NCBI RefSeq assembly: GCF_000275865.1
Contig: NZ_CM001555.1
Location: 434,001 to 498,000 of the forward strand
Source: Methanofollis liminatans DSM 4140
Lineage (GTDB): Archaea; Halobacteriota; Methanomicrobia; Methanomicrobiales; Methanofollaceae
Direction: 5' to 3'
DNA length: 64,000 nt
Positions within the stretch are counted from its first letter, which is position 1; every line of letters begins with the position of its first letter. The notes under the pieces are model-generated. The model was given only the letters and a program-made list of their open reading frames with translations, was not told where the DNA came from and searched no databases. Below are positions 1 through 8,379 of this stretch, piece by piece. Position numbers and translations under genes: made by a program.

Positions 1-772
1 CCGCCGGCTTGAGGAGCTTAGGCCCTCCCTCCTGCGGCCCGACTGGACGCTGGCGCAGTCCTGCGGCGTGGTGGAGGACCGGGCCGGCTACATCGCCCTG
101 CTCGGCCGCTCGTGCATCGAGCTGGCGCGGGCGCAGGTGGCGACCGAGCTCTCGGGTCCCGATGTCGAGCTCCTGCAGATGGTCAGGACGCTCGACGAGA
201 CCGATCATGTGGTCAACCTCCTGCTCGAACGCGCCGTCGACTGGCAGGCCGTCCTCGACCCGGGGTTCACGCGAAAGTACCGGCAGGGGGGCAAGGCGCT
301 CGCCGGGCGGATCCGGCGGAGCCCGTCGCCGGCTCTCAGGCAGGTCGGCGCCGAGATCGAGAGCCTCGGGGAGATGCGGACGCGGCTGATGCGCGAGGTC
401 TCCCGCCGGGCCGATCAGGTCATGCCCAATACGAGCGCCCTGGTCGGCGGGCTGGTGGCGGCGCGGCTGATGGCCGAGGCCGGGGGGCTTCTGGCGCTGG
501 CCAGGATGCCGGCCGGGACGATCCAGGTGCTCGGAGCGCGGACGGCTCTGTTCTCGCATATCCGCGGCGGGGCGCCGTCCCCGAAGCACGGTGTGATCTT
601 CCAGCACCGGCGGGTCCATAATGCGGGCAAAGAGGTGCGGGGCCGGGTGGCGCGGGTGCTGGCGGCGAAACTCGCGATTGCCGCACGGATCGACCTGTAC
701 CGCGGGGAGCTCGACCCTGCATTCATCGACCGGGCACAGGCGCGCATCGACGCCGCGGGGGTGGAGGGATGA
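1..772 (+). CDS. nop5: Nop5/Nop56-type C/D-box RNP protein (5' end outside the window)
   Basis: Core protein of archaeal box C/D ribonucleoproteins, which guide 2'-O-methylation of rRNA and tRNA. It bridges the guide RNA/L7Ae and the methyltransferase fibrillarin. The frame is open from base 2, so the gene begins upstream and no true start is visible. The C-terminal Nop domain is recognisable from the stretch MPNTSALVGGLVAARLM, followed by the GAEKALF-equivalent LGARTALFSHIRGGAPSPKHG and a C-terminal helical part. The end overlaps the next gene, fibrillarin, by four bases (ATGA), the usual pairing in archaea. The visible part is shorter than many Nop5 proteins because the N-terminal domain is missing from the window. 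There is no Lys-rich tail. Confidence 0.9.
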   Translation, partial: RRLEELRPSLLRPDWTLAQSCGVVEDRAGYIALLGRSCIELARAQVATELSGPDVELLQMVRTLDETDHVVNLLLERAVDWQAVLDPGFTRKYRQGGKALAGRIRRSPSPALRQVGAEIESLGEMRTRLMREVSRRADQVMPNTSALVGGLVAARLMAEAGGLLALARMPAGTIQVLGARTALFSHIRGGAPSPKHGVIFQHRRVHNAGKEVRGRVARVLAAKLAIAARIDLYRGELDPAFIDRAQARIDAAGVEG

Positions 773-1374
773 TCCGGATCGGCGGCGTCCTCGTCTCCCC
801 GGGCGAGGGAGGCGTCTACGGCGAGCGGATGATCGGGAGCTACCGGGTCTGGGACCCCCGCCGCTCGAAGCTCGCCGCCCTCGCCCTGCTGGGAAGCGAG
901 ATCGATCTCGCCCCTGAAATGCGGGTGCTCTACCTGGGGGCGGCGAACGGCACCACCGTCTCCCATGTGGCCGACTATGTGGAGGTGGTCTATGCGGTCG
1001 AGTTCGCCCCGCGCCCGATGCAGGACCTCCTGGAGGTCTGCCGGAGGCGGCGAAACATCGTCCCGATCATGGCCGACGCCGGGCGGCCCGAGCGCTACGC
1101 CGGGATCGTGGAGGAGGTGGACCTGCTCTACATGGACGTGGCGCAGCCCGACCAGGCCGGGATCGCCCTGCGGAACCTCCGTTTCCTGCGGAAGGGCGGC
1201 ACCCTCGTGCTGATGCTCAAGACGCGCAGCGTCGACGTCACGCAGAGCCCGCAGGACGTCCTCGAAGAGACGGTCCGCACCCTCACGGCCGGGGGGCTTT
1301 CTATCAGGGAAACCCGGTGGCTTGAGCCCTATCACCGGGACCATGCGGCGATCGTCTGCGAAGCCATCAAATAG
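769..1374 (+). CDS. flpA: Fibrillarin-like rRNA/tRNA 2'-O-methyltransferase
   Basis: SAM-dependent methyltransferase of the box C/D RNP, working with the Nop5 protein encoded just upstream. The 201 residues carry the fibrillarin fold: an N-terminal beta part (GGVYGERMIGSYRVWDPRRSK), the SAM-binding segment VLYLGAANGTTVSHVADYV around residues 52-70, and the acidic DLLYMDVAQPDQ motif around residues 120-131. The catalytic Lys is probably in LMLKTRSVD. The start ATG overlaps the nop5 stop codon, which implies translational coupling. Length and motifs fit archaeal FlpA. The start and family are well supported. Confidence 0.95.
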   Translation: MIRIGGVLVSPGEGGVYGERMIGSYRVWDPRRSKLAALALLGSEIDLAPEMRVLYLGAANGTTVSHVADYVEVVYAVEFAPRPMQDLLEVCRRRRNIVPIMADAGRPERYAGIVEEVDLLYMDVAQPDQAGIALRNLRFLRKGGTLVLMLKTRSVDVTQSPQDVLEETVRTLTAGGLSIRETRWLEPYHRDHAAIVCEAIK

Positions 1375-1394
1375 AATCTCTCCCTCTCCTTTTC

Positions 1395-2117
1395 ATGGGC
1401 AGATGCATCTTCAACCCGTTCAGCCTCATCATGATGGCGTTCCTCTTCGCCGTCCTCATATTTCTCATTCCGCTGCTGTTCCTGAGCGTCATCGGGGGGG
1501 CGTTTGCGAAACTCGGCTTTCAGCCGTGGACCGTTCTTTTGATCCTCCTCTTCACGCTCTTCGGCAGCCTCGTCAATATCCCGCTCACCACCGTCCAGAG
1601 CGGGCCGGTGCGGATGGAGAAGACCTATAATCCCTTTTACGGCTGGGTCTACCGCATCCCCGAGGTGGCGCCGGAGACGACGGTGGCGATCAACCTGGGC
1701 GGGGCGCTGATCCCCCTCTTGATCTCGCTCTACCTGATGGCCGAGTCGGTGATCCTCTCGGGCGGCTATACGATCCTGGCGCTGGCGCTCGTCGGCACCC
1801 TGGTCGTGACCCTGGTCACCAACCGGGTGGCGCGGCCGGTGCCTGGCCTCGGGATCGCCACGCCTTTCTTTGTGCCGCCGCTGGCCGCCCTGATCGTGGC
1901 GCTCATCCTCTCCGGGTTCGCCGGCGGATCAACGGTCGCCGTGATCGCCGCCCCGGTCATCGCCTATATCTCGGGCACGCTCGGGACGCTCATCGGCGCC
2001 GACCTCTTGAACCTCCGCCGTCTCGGCGAACTCGGGGCGCCGGTGGTGAGCATCGGGGGCGCCGGGACTTTCGACGGCGTGTTTCTCACCGGCGTGCTCG
2101 CTGCGTTTCTTGCGTGA
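1395..2117 (+). CDS. DUF1614 family integral membrane protein
   Basis: 240-residue membrane protein of unknown function. The protein has an N-terminal hydrophobic pair of helices, a conserved turn of the form NIPL then GWVYRIPE, and about five further hydrophobic stretches separated by short polar loops, including GTLGTLIGADLLNL near residue 195. This pattern matches the DUF1614 family, which is common in methanogens and some bacteria. It starts 20 bases after fibrillarin and may be co-transcribed with it. A T-rich run at about 2135-2142 follows the stop and may end transcription. I cannot assign a substrate or reaction. Confidence 0.8.
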   Translation: MGRCIFNPFSLIMMAFLFAVLIFLIPLLFLSVIGGAFAKLGFQPWTVLLILLFTLFGSLVNIPLTTVQSGPVRMEKTYNPFYGWVYRIPEVAPETTVAINLGGALIPLLISLYLMAESVILSGGYTILALALVGTLVVTLVTNRVARPVPGLGIATPFFVPPLAALIVALILSGFAGGSTVAVIAAPVIAYISGTLGTLIGADLLNLRRLGELGAPVVSIGGAGTFDGVFLTGVLAAFLA

Positions 2118-2167
2118 GGCCGGGAAGGGCCGATTCTTTTTTCGGGCCGGGCGGGAACGCAGGTATC

Positions 2168-3016
2168 TTATAGGGCGCCCGCGCCCGGGGTGTTCCATCG
2201 CCTGAAGATGGTGTCGAAGACGGCCACCTGCCGGTCGTAGACCCGGGGATCGTTTTCTTTGTACTCGAGGCTGACGTGGGTGCCGGGGTGCGCGGCGATG
2301 AAGGGGACGATCACGCCGAAGTCGAGCCCTCCTTCAGGGTGGTCAATGAGGAGGTGTTCGTCGGTGATCGAGCCTCTCCTGCTGTTGGAGAGGTGGAAGA
2401 GCCTGAGGTCGAGGCCGCCGAAGGGGGCGAGGAGATCGGCGAAGGGGCGGGAGAGATAGTTTGCCGTGCAGAAGAGGTGCGGGAAGTCCAGGCAGAAGCC
2501 GCGGATGCGCCCGCCGCCGAGAGCGACGAGGTCCGCTGCCTCGTTGCCGAGGAGGGGGTAGTCGGCGTAGACCGAGGGGAGGTTTTCCAGGATGAAGCGG
2601 GGGTCGAAGTGGTCGTCCAAAAATGCGGCGAAGGTCGCCTCGGCCTCTTCCCGCCGGCCCGGGAGGTAGCGCCCCGTGTGGAGGACGATTTTATCGGCGC
2701 CGGTCCGGTCGGCCGCTTCGGCCGTCTGTGCGAGGGCCAGTTCGATCCAGGTTTCGATCTCTGCAGGGGAGCGATCGTCGTAGGCCGTCGGTGCGCAGGG
2801 GTTGACCCCGTGGGCGTGGTGCGGGGCGTGGATGACGACCTGCACCCCGGCGTCTGCGATCAGGTCGAGATGATCCCGGAACGACCGCTCATCCCCGGGG
2901 ATGATCTGGACCTGGATGTGGTCGATCCTTCCTTCGTGATAGCGAGCGGCAAGGGCTGCAAAAGTCTCTTCGTCGTCGATGCGCACACCTGCGCCGATCC
3001 TGTACGGCCGGTCCAT
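2168..3016 (-). CDS. Xylose-isomerase-like TIM barrel protein (AP endonuclease 2 / sugar epimerase superfamily)
   Basis: 282-residue protein of the metal-dependent sugar isomerase/epimerase and endonuclease IV superfamily. Beta-strand ends carry the usual ligands: VVIHAPHHAHG near residue 80, IVLHTGRY near 110, ILENLPSVY near 142, FCLDFPHLF near 178, LFHLSNS near 207 and VSLEYKEND near 250. These are consistent with a Glu/Asp/His metal centre at the mouth of a TIM barrel. The substrate cannot be inferred from the sequence. The gene is monocistronic, convergent with DUF1614, and its start lies about 50 bases from the tRNA-Gln 3' end. Endonuclease IV itself is less likely because several of its conserved His positions are not evident. 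Confidence 0.75.
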   Translation of the reverse strand: MDRPYRIGAGVRIDDEETFAALAARYHEGRIDHIQVQIIPGDERSFRDHLDLIADAGVQVVIHAPHHAHGVNPCAPTAYDDRSPAEIETWIELALAQTAEAADRTGADKIVLHTGRYLPGRREEAEATFAAFLDDHFDPRFILENLPSVYADYPLLGNEAADLVALGGGRIRGFCLDFPHLFCTANYLSRPFADLLAPFGGLDLRLFHLSNSRRGSITDEHLLIDHPEGGLDFGVIVPFIAAHPGTHVSLEYKENDPRVYDRQVAVFDTIFRRWNTPGAGAL

Positions 3017-3067
3017 GATGATTATGTGGCCGCTGCTCGAGCATCAGTCTGTCGGAAAAGAAAGAGT

Positions 3068-3139
3068 AGCCCGGAGCAGATTCGAACTGCTGTCGGGGGA
3101 TCCAGAGTCCCCCATGATTGACCGCTACACTACCGGGCT
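3068..3139 (-). tRNA. tRNA-Gln (anticodon CUG)
   Basis: Reading the minus strand gives a complete 72-nt cloverleaf. The acceptor stem pairs AGCCCGG with CCGGGCT (7 bp). The anticodon stem GGGGA/TCCCC closes the loop CTCTGGA, so positions 34-36 are CTG, reading CAG glutamine codons. The T arm contains GTTCGAATC. CCA is not encoded. The loop context (GGGGACTCTGGATCCCC) is typical of archaeal tRNA-Gln. Confidence 0.95.
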
Positions 3140-3189
3140 GTGTGCCTTAATCTGTTCGCTCTTCGGGGTTAAAAGGGTGACGGATTGCG

Positions 3190-3915
3190 TCAGACCTGGC
3201 GCGAGCGCGCACACCGTCCGCACGCCCGGCAGACCTCGGGGATCGGAGCGATCTCAGTGCCTTCTTTGCAGAACGGGGGGATGTCGTTTATGTCCCGCCG
3301 GTAATAGACGTGCGGCACCAGGGAGATGTGGGTATAGGCCCCACAGGGGATCTCGAGTTTGTCTGCAATCGCCTTTTGCAGGTGGGCGAGGGCGAACATG
3401 TTTGCGCCGGCGGCGCTGAGCATGTCGTTGCTCCTGAAGACCACCTTCATCTGGAGTTTGCCGTCGCGCACGACGCACTGGACGAGCTGGAGGCAGGGGC
3501 AGTCGTGGAGGGTCTCGTCCACCGGCGGGTTCCAGGTGATCGCAACGGCCCGCCGGCTCTCCGGGGCCTCGCGCAGTTTTTTGACGATGTATGCGATCTG
3601 GTCGGCATGGACCTCTGCACCGCCGCAGGTGAGCCCCTGCCCCCAGTCGAAGAGTCTGCCGTGGTAGTCGTACTCGAAGACCGAGTCCGAGCCGTGGAGG
3701 AGGGCGTCGGCGTAGGAGTCGAGGAACCGGCGCCCGAAGCGCGAGCGTCCGCTCGCCATTGGTTCGGCGAAGGGATCGTCCACCGTGATCGCCGTCTCTT
3801 CGAACTCCGCCGTCGCCTCGCCGTCCTCGGTGTCCAGGACATATCCCTTCTCCAGGATCATCTTCACCACCAGTTCGTGCGCCCGTCCGAGGGAGGGGGC
3901 CCTGATCACTCTCAT
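3190..3915 (-). CDS. thyA: Thymidylate synthase, archaeal ThyA type
   Basis: Makes dTMP from dUMP by reductive methylation. The 241 residues carry the ThyA nucleophile motif DCPCLQ with Cys141, followed by FRSND (residues 160-164), which contacts dUMP phosphate, and YTHISLVPHVYY near residues 194-205. The N-terminal third is short and diverges from bacterial ThyA, as expected for the methanogen form, which is thought to use a pterin other than folate. It ends with a Cys-containing tail (CRACGRCARSR) that resembles a small metal site but is unassigned. It is divergent from the S-layer gene, with about 318 bases between the two starts. Confidence 0.88.
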   Translation of the reverse strand: MRVIRAPSLGRAHELVVKMILEKGYVLDTEDGEATAEFEETAITVDDPFAEPMASGRSRFGRRFLDSYADALLHGSDSVFEYDYHGRLFDWGQGLTCGGAEVHADQIAYIVKKLREAPESRRAVAITWNPPVDETLHDCPCLQLVQCVVRDGKLQMKVVFRSNDMLSAAGANMFALAHLQKAIADKLEIPCGAYTHISLVPHVYYRRDINDIPPFCKEGTEIAPIPEVCRACGRCARSRQV

Positions 3916-4100
3916 GGAGAAGAATTGGCCGGGCCCGATAGATGAGTGTTTGCCCGTTTGTGGCGGTGGGGCGGGAAATGCCCGGAGATGGTCCGGCGCT
4001 GCCGTCCCTCCGTTTTCAAAAAATGGATATTATCCGGTGATATCGGATTTAGGGATGAATGCGGCGTCTGACGCCCCTCCCCCCGGCCGCGCAACCACAA

Positions 4101-4231
4101 AGGATATATTAAGTGTTACACTAATAATGTCGTATATTCCGGCAATCGGAGTATTGGGCATGGTGAATCCGTATTCGACATCTGTCGAAGGGGGCTCGTC
4201 TGCTCACCACGTTTACGTTAAAGGAGGAATT
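4101..4231 (+). promoter_or_regulatory. S-layer gene promoter, leader and strong ribosome binding site
   Basis: The 318-base gap between thyA and the S-layer gene holds no gene. A TATA box (GGATATATTAAG, about 4102-4112) predicts transcription starting near 4136, giving a leader of roughly 100 nt. A near-perfect Shine-Dalgarno sequence AAGGAGGA (4221-4228) sits six bases from the ATG. This is the strongest initiation signal in the window and fits the high output needed for a surface-layer protein. On the thyA side I see no clear TATA box. Confidence 0.7.
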
Positions 4232-4233
4232 GA

Positions 4234-6666
4234 ATGAAGAGTACATCTAAGATGATGGTTATCGCCGCAGTGCTGCTCCTTGCCGCTGCGATGCTGGTTA
4301 TGCCGGCGTCCGCTGCAAGGGTTGTAGCGAACGGCGGAACCGTCTTTGACTATGAGACTGGTCTCGACCTCTCCGGCTTCGTGCCGGCCGCCGACCAGCT
4401 CGCAAAGTACACCGACGATGACCCGACCAAGGGTCAGATCTACTCGATCCCGCTCGGAACACCGAACAACCTCAACTTGATCGACGTTGACATGCAGGGC
4501 AACTATGGCACCTACTATGTCGTATCGAGCATTAACCCGGTGACGAAAACGGGAGACAAGATTTACATCCGCGACCCGAGCGTCGCCTTCAACATTGTTC
4601 TTGCGGCTGACGAATCTTCGTCCATCGCCGGCAAGACGGTGACCAAGACCACACCTGTCTACTTCAAGTTTACCGCTACTGAGGTCGGCACGTACCTCCC
4701 GACCGCCACCGTGAACGTCGAGATCGTCACCCCCGGCGGCGGTACTATCCGCCAGATCGGAGCGCAGAACTTCATGGGTCACATCCTGAGCGCCCCGACG
4801 ACCTTCTGGGGAGCAAAGACCCCTATCGACATCAGCACCCTTGAGGCAGGCACCTACACCGCAAAGGCCGTCTGGGCTACCCCCACGGGCTTTGCCGACT
4901 ACGCCACCGACTCGAGCTCCGTGAGCTTCACCGTCGCCTCGAAGGAGATCTCCATCGTTTCCAACAAGGAGAACGTTGTCAGGAACAACCCCTTCGTCGT
5001 GACCGTCACCGGTGACTCCAAGAAGGATTACTTCCTGTATATCAAGGACGCCAGCCTTGCAGCGGTCAACCAGTACCCGGCCATCAAGGTTGGTCAGCCT
5101 GGTGTGAGGATCATCGATGTTCCCTTTGTTGCTGCTGACACCACCCCTGCAGCTACCGTGGCATCTGTTACCCTCGTTAACAACGAGCGTGCAAAGATCG
5201 GCGGTGTACCCGTCGCCTCCACCGCAGCTGTTGTCAACACCAACGCCGGCGGCACCCGCTCTGTCGAGTTCGCCACCACTGCCACCACCGACGACAAGAC
5301 CTTCACGATCAAGATCGTCGACCCGGCTGACTCCTCCAAGTACGATGAGGTGAAGGTCAAGATCGAAGAGGGCGAAGTCACCATCACCGCCGAGGGCGCA
5401 GGCTCCTACTACCTCGGTGAGGAAGTCAAGCTCTCCGGCACCAACACCGACAGCGACAACGTCTACCTCTTCATGACCGGTCCGAACCTCGGCACCGACC
5501 TGAACGGCGTTCAGCTGGACAACCTCGGCCTCGACGCCTCTGCCGGCAACTATGTTGTCCGCGCGGTCGAGTCCGACGACACCTGGGAATACCGCTGGGA
5601 CACCGCGGCTCTTGCGAACACCGGCTCTATCCTTGACGCCGGCACCTACACGATCTACGCGACCAGCAACAACGTCGACAGCAACGCTCTCTTCGTCTCC
5701 AAGAACCGCCTGTCCGGCGTGAAGTACCAGACCTTCTCGGTCGTCTTCAAGGCGCCCTACCTCTCGCTCAACGACATCGGTGCCGTTGTTGCGAAGGGTG
5801 ACAAGCTGAAGATCACCGGTATTGCGGAAGGCAAGCCCGACCAGGTCCGGATCTGGATCTTCGGCAAGAACTACCGCAACCTTGGCGCTACCGCCACCGT
5901 TGAGGACGATGGCTCCTTCGAGTACACCCTCGAGCGCGCCGACACCAAGGCCCTGGCCACCGGCCAGTACTTCGTCGTGGTCCAGCACCCGATGACCGAC
6001 GGTATCTTCAACGTCATTCCGTTCCCGATTGCGGGCCAGCCCTTCAGGATCCAGAACGCTGACGGCAACTTCATCGACCTCGGCAGCCTCGCTGCCTCTG
6101 AAGCCGCCACCGCCCTTGTTGAGGCGCTCAACTCGCCGAACTGTGACGACACCTACCGCAAGGTTTCCTTCAACCTCGAAGAAGCCTGGATCAGGATCGA
6201 CGCTATCGGCGACAAGGCCGTCGGCGACAAGTTCACGATCACCGGCACCACCAACCTCGCGGTCGGCAACGACCTTACCGTTGACGTGACCTCGGCGTCC
6301 TTCGCCGCCACCACCAAGGACCAGGCGACCTCGTTCTCCGGCGCCTCCGGTACCGTGGTTGTTGCTGAGGGCACCGACTACAACACCTGGTCATTCTCCG
6401 TTGACGCCTCTGGCTTCAAGGCAGACCAGTACTCCGTTGAAGTCGAGTCGATCGATGCCGACGTGACCACGACCACCACCTTCAACGTGCTCGAGGCCGT
6501 CGCCACCACCGTCCCCGCGACCACTGCACCCGTGACCACCGCTCCGGCGACCACCGTCCCGGCGACCACCGCTGCCACCACCCCGGTCTCTCAGCCCGGC
6601 TTTGGCGCGCTGATCTCCCTGGTCGGCCTCGGCGCTGTTGCGTTCCTGGTCATGCGCAGGAACTAA
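4234..6666 (+). CDS. Major S-layer glycoprotein with PGF-CTERM anchor
   Basis: Predicted structural protein of the cell envelope lattice. The 810 residues begin with a signal peptide (MKSTSKMMVIAAVLLLAAAM, cleavage after MPASA near residue 27). Next comes the DUF3821-type N-terminal region with the conserved ANGGTVFDYETGLDLS start, where GGTVF is a hallmark of Methanomicrobiales S-layer proteins. Further beta-rich repeats follow (KGDKLKITGIAEGKPDQV and VGDKFTITGTTNLAVGND are related units). A Thr/Pro/Ala linker (residues about 755-785) is a likely O-glycosylation zone. The end is PGFGALISLVGLGAVAFLV plus Arg-Arg, the PGF-CTERM signal processed by archaeosortase A. Codon use is strongly biased to C-ending codons, as in highly expressed genes. 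A T-rich run at 6668-6680 likely terminates transcription. Confidence 0.92.
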   Translation: MKSTSKMMVIAAVLLLAAAMLVMPASAARVVANGGTVFDYETGLDLSGFVPAADQLAKYTDDDPTKGQIYSIPLGTPNNLNLIDVDMQGNYGTYYVVSSINPVTKTGDKIYIRDPSVAFNIVLAADESSSIAGKTVTKTTPVYFKFTATEVGTYLPTATVNVEIVTPGGGTIRQIGAQNFMGHILSAPTTFWGAKTPIDISTLEAGTYTAKAVWATPTGFADYATDSSSVSFTVASKEISIVSNKENVVRNNPFVVTVTGDSKKDYFLYIKDASLAAVNQYPAIKVGQPGVRIIDVPFVAADTTPAATVASVTLVNNERAKIGGVPVASTAAVVNTNAGGTRSVEFATTATTDDKTFTIKIVDPADSSKYDEVKVKIEEGEVTITAEGAGSYYLGEEVKLSGTNTDSDNVYLFMTGPNLGTDLNGVQLDNLGLDASAGNYVVRAVESDDTWEYRWDTAALANTGSILDAGTYTIYATSNNVDSNALFVSKNRLSGVKYQTFSVVFKAPYLSLNDIGAVVAKGDKLKITGIAEGKPDQVRIWIFGKNYRNLGATATVEDDGSFEYTLERADTKALATGQYFVVVQHPMTDGIFNVIPFPIAGQPFRIQNADGNFIDLGSLAASEAATALVEALNSPNCDDTYRKVSFNLEEAWIRIDAIGDKAVGDKFTITGTTNLAVGNDLTVDVTSASFAATTKDQATSFSGASGTVVVAEGTDYNTWSFSVDASGFKADQYSVEVESIDADVTTTTTFNVLEAVATTVPATTAPVTTAPATTVPATTAATTPVSQPGFGALISLVGLGAVAFLVMRRN

Positions 6667-6818
6667 TCCCCCTTTTTTTCTTGTAATTTTCCCGCGGTGC
6701 TGATTCTGGCCGCGTTTGTGTTGTGATTCTGTTTTTGTGCTCTGTTAGATCGGGCATGAGTCCGGGAAGGAGACTCAAGCATACCCCTGAACAGCGAAGC
6801 CCGCATCTGCCCGTGGGT

Positions 6819-6953
6819 TGCCACCTCCGGACCCCCGCATACGATTGCCGGGATATGGGCGAACGGTCGGGCAAGAGCCTCTGTCGATGAAAAATGATCG
6901 GTAGTCAGGCTGGTGTGGTGTGCCCTTCCCCGCCCCAATCGCAGTTATGAGGG
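6819..6953 (+). repeat. Intergenic repeat, copy A
   Basis: First of three related sequences between the S-layer gene and the MNT remnant. It shares with copy C the blocks ACCTCCGGACCCC, GCATACGATTGCC, CTGTCGATGAAAA and CGCCCCAATCGCAGTT in the same order and at similar spacing. It lacks a convincing reading frame. The order of blocks, about 130-150 bases per copy, suggests a dispersed non-coding element or the remains of one. Confidence 0.7.
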
Positions 6954-7010
6954 TCGGCAGGCCCCCTGGCAGAGGCGTACCCTGAGATCCCATACGGTCA
7001 CACAACGCCC

Positions 7011-7161
7011 GCACCGCGCCGGGTGTTCTTACCCCGGACCCCCGCGCGAGGATTGCTCCTGACATGCGGGGAAGGGGAGGGCAAATTATTTCTCGAAGAA
7101 AAATTATAGAGAGGGGTGGTGGTGTGTTTTACCTCTCCCCCCCATATCCAATGTTCGGGGG
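7011..7161 (+). repeat. Intergenic repeat, copy B (diverged)
   Basis: Second copy. It opens with CACCGCGCCGGG and ACCCCGGACCCCCGC, followed by ATTGCTCCTGACATGCGGGG and a GATGAAAA-equivalent (CGAAGAAAAATTATAG). It ends CTCTCCCCCCCATATCCAATG, a diverged form of the CCCCGCCCCAATCGCAGTT end of copies A and C. The GC-rich opening can fold into a hairpin. Confidence 0.6.
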
Positions 7162-7261
7162 GACCGAGGGGCAGTATGCCCTCCGACACGGGCCTGCTCG
7201 ATCTTCAGGGACCCTCACGTTCTCGGTTCGAAGATGCGATAATTACTCAGGGTGGAGAGGA

Positions 7262-7413
7262 CACCGCGCCGGGGGCTCTTACCTCCGGACCCCTGCATAC
7301 GATTGCCCCGAATATGCGGGGACGGGAGGGGTGGAGCATCTGTCGATGAAAACTGATGGATCGGCGAGTCGGCGTATTTTTCCTGTCCCCGCCCCAATCG
7401 CAGTTTTGCGGGG
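7262..7413 (+). repeat. Intergenic repeat, copy C
   Basis: Third copy, the best match to both others. It has the CACCGCGCCGGG opening of copy B and the GCATACGATTGCC, CTGTCGATGAAAA and CGCCCCAATCGCAGTT blocks of copy A. The region 6667-7864 holds nothing else I can support as a gene. The 7430-7580 part may contain decayed coding sequence but no intact frame. Confidence 0.7.
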
Positions 7414-7864
7414 CACTGATCCCCCATCTGCTCCCGGAAACTGCCAGGCGAATGGCTTCGTCCAGACCATCCCGTAGCCTGGTTCCACGATAAAGGGAAG
7501 ATCTATCATGCCCTCACCAAAGCACCTTCAGGCGATCTCGATTGTTGTTGGAGGGGAGGTTTTCAACAAAGTCGTTTTTGAATAGTGCCGGGGGATGACC
7601 CCGCTATGGGGCCCTGTGCGATACCTGCCCGTCGTCTCTATGTGGACTCACGCTATAGGGGCGAAAAGAGGCGAAGAGAGGGATTTGATCGATGCAAGAA
7701 AGGAATCCTTCGGGATGCAATTCCCCTGCGACGCCTTTGTGCCGATATCGTGCAGGGAGCCTTTTGCAATCTCATCATGGAGGGTCGCGGGTGGACCGTG
7801 GGGGGAAAAATCATATCCCCCTGCCCGTACCACTCCATCGTACCAGGGGAGGGAAGAATCGGGA

Positions 7865-8176
7865 ATGCACCGGATCATCGCAGAGAAAATGTCGGAGATC
7901 ATTGAGATTTGCCGGCGTCACCGGGTAAAAACTCTCGAACTCTTCGGTTCAGCGGCCGGGGAGAATTTCGACCCCGAAAGGAGCGATCTCGATTTTATCG
8001 TCGCCTTTGAGCCCATGCCGCCTGCCGACCATGCTGATGCCTATCTTGACCTCGCACTGGACCTCGAGGCGCTGTTCGCCCGCCCCGTCGATCTGGTGGA
8101 GACGGCGCCCATCAAAAATCCCTATTTTCTGAAGGCGATCGAAGAATCGAGGGTACCTGTGTATGCCGCACCGTGA
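7865..8176 (+). CDS. MNT-type nucleotidyltransferase (antitoxin-like), 103 residues
   Basis: Minimal nucleotidyltransferase of the MNT/HEPN toxin-antitoxin class, in which MNT enzymes modify or neutralise HEPN RNase toxins. The active-site motif GSAAGENFDPERSDLDFIV (residues about 29-47) has the family GSxA then SDxD spacing, and a third acidic position occurs in VDLVE near residue 82. An upstream in-frame extension is possible, but this ATG gives the normal family start, MHRIIAEKMSEIIEICRRH. The reading frame overlaps the start of a HEPN remnant by 14 bases, as in intact pairs. The partner is broken, so this antitoxin may be an orphan. Confidence 0.8.
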   Translation: MHRIIAEKMSEIIEICRRHRVKTLELFGSAAGENFDPERSDLDFIVAFEPMPPADHADAYLDLALDLEALFARPVDLVETAPIKNPYFLKAIEESRVPVYAAP

Positions 8177-8246
8177 GATCGGGAAGTACCTCTATGACGT
8201 CTCCTCGGCCTGCGATCTGATCGCGGTTTTTTGCACCTTCGCGTGA
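8163..8246 (+). pseudogene. Truncated HEPN (DUF86) toxin remnant
   Basis: The frame starting inside the MNT gene reads MPHREIGKYLYDVSSACDLI, which matches the start of HEPN/DUF86 proteins paired with MNT genes. It then reads AVFCTFA and stops after 27 residues. Intact family members are about 110 residues and carry a catalytic RxxxxH motif, absent here. No continuation of the domain is evident in the next 130 bases before the AMP phosphorylase gene. I interpret it as a deletion remnant. Confidence 0.7.
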
Positions 8247-8379
8247 ACGGGCGCACCCAAAAATTCATCCACGGTCATGTTTTGCGGCTAAGGGTTCGCA
8301 TCCTCAAACATTCTTTCCGACACTCTTTTCTGGGCACAATGCCGATACCCTTTAGAGAAGAGAGGAGTATCTCTATTCC

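Noticed and set aside
4213-5988. Long minus-strand frame over the S-layer gene
   Set aside because: It is the antisense shadow of a strongly codon-biased gene and has no signals of its own.
6667-7864. CRISPR array or insertion sequence in the repeat region
   Set aside because: The repeats are three, long and imperfect with no regular spacers, and no transposase frame or terminal inverted repeats are visible.
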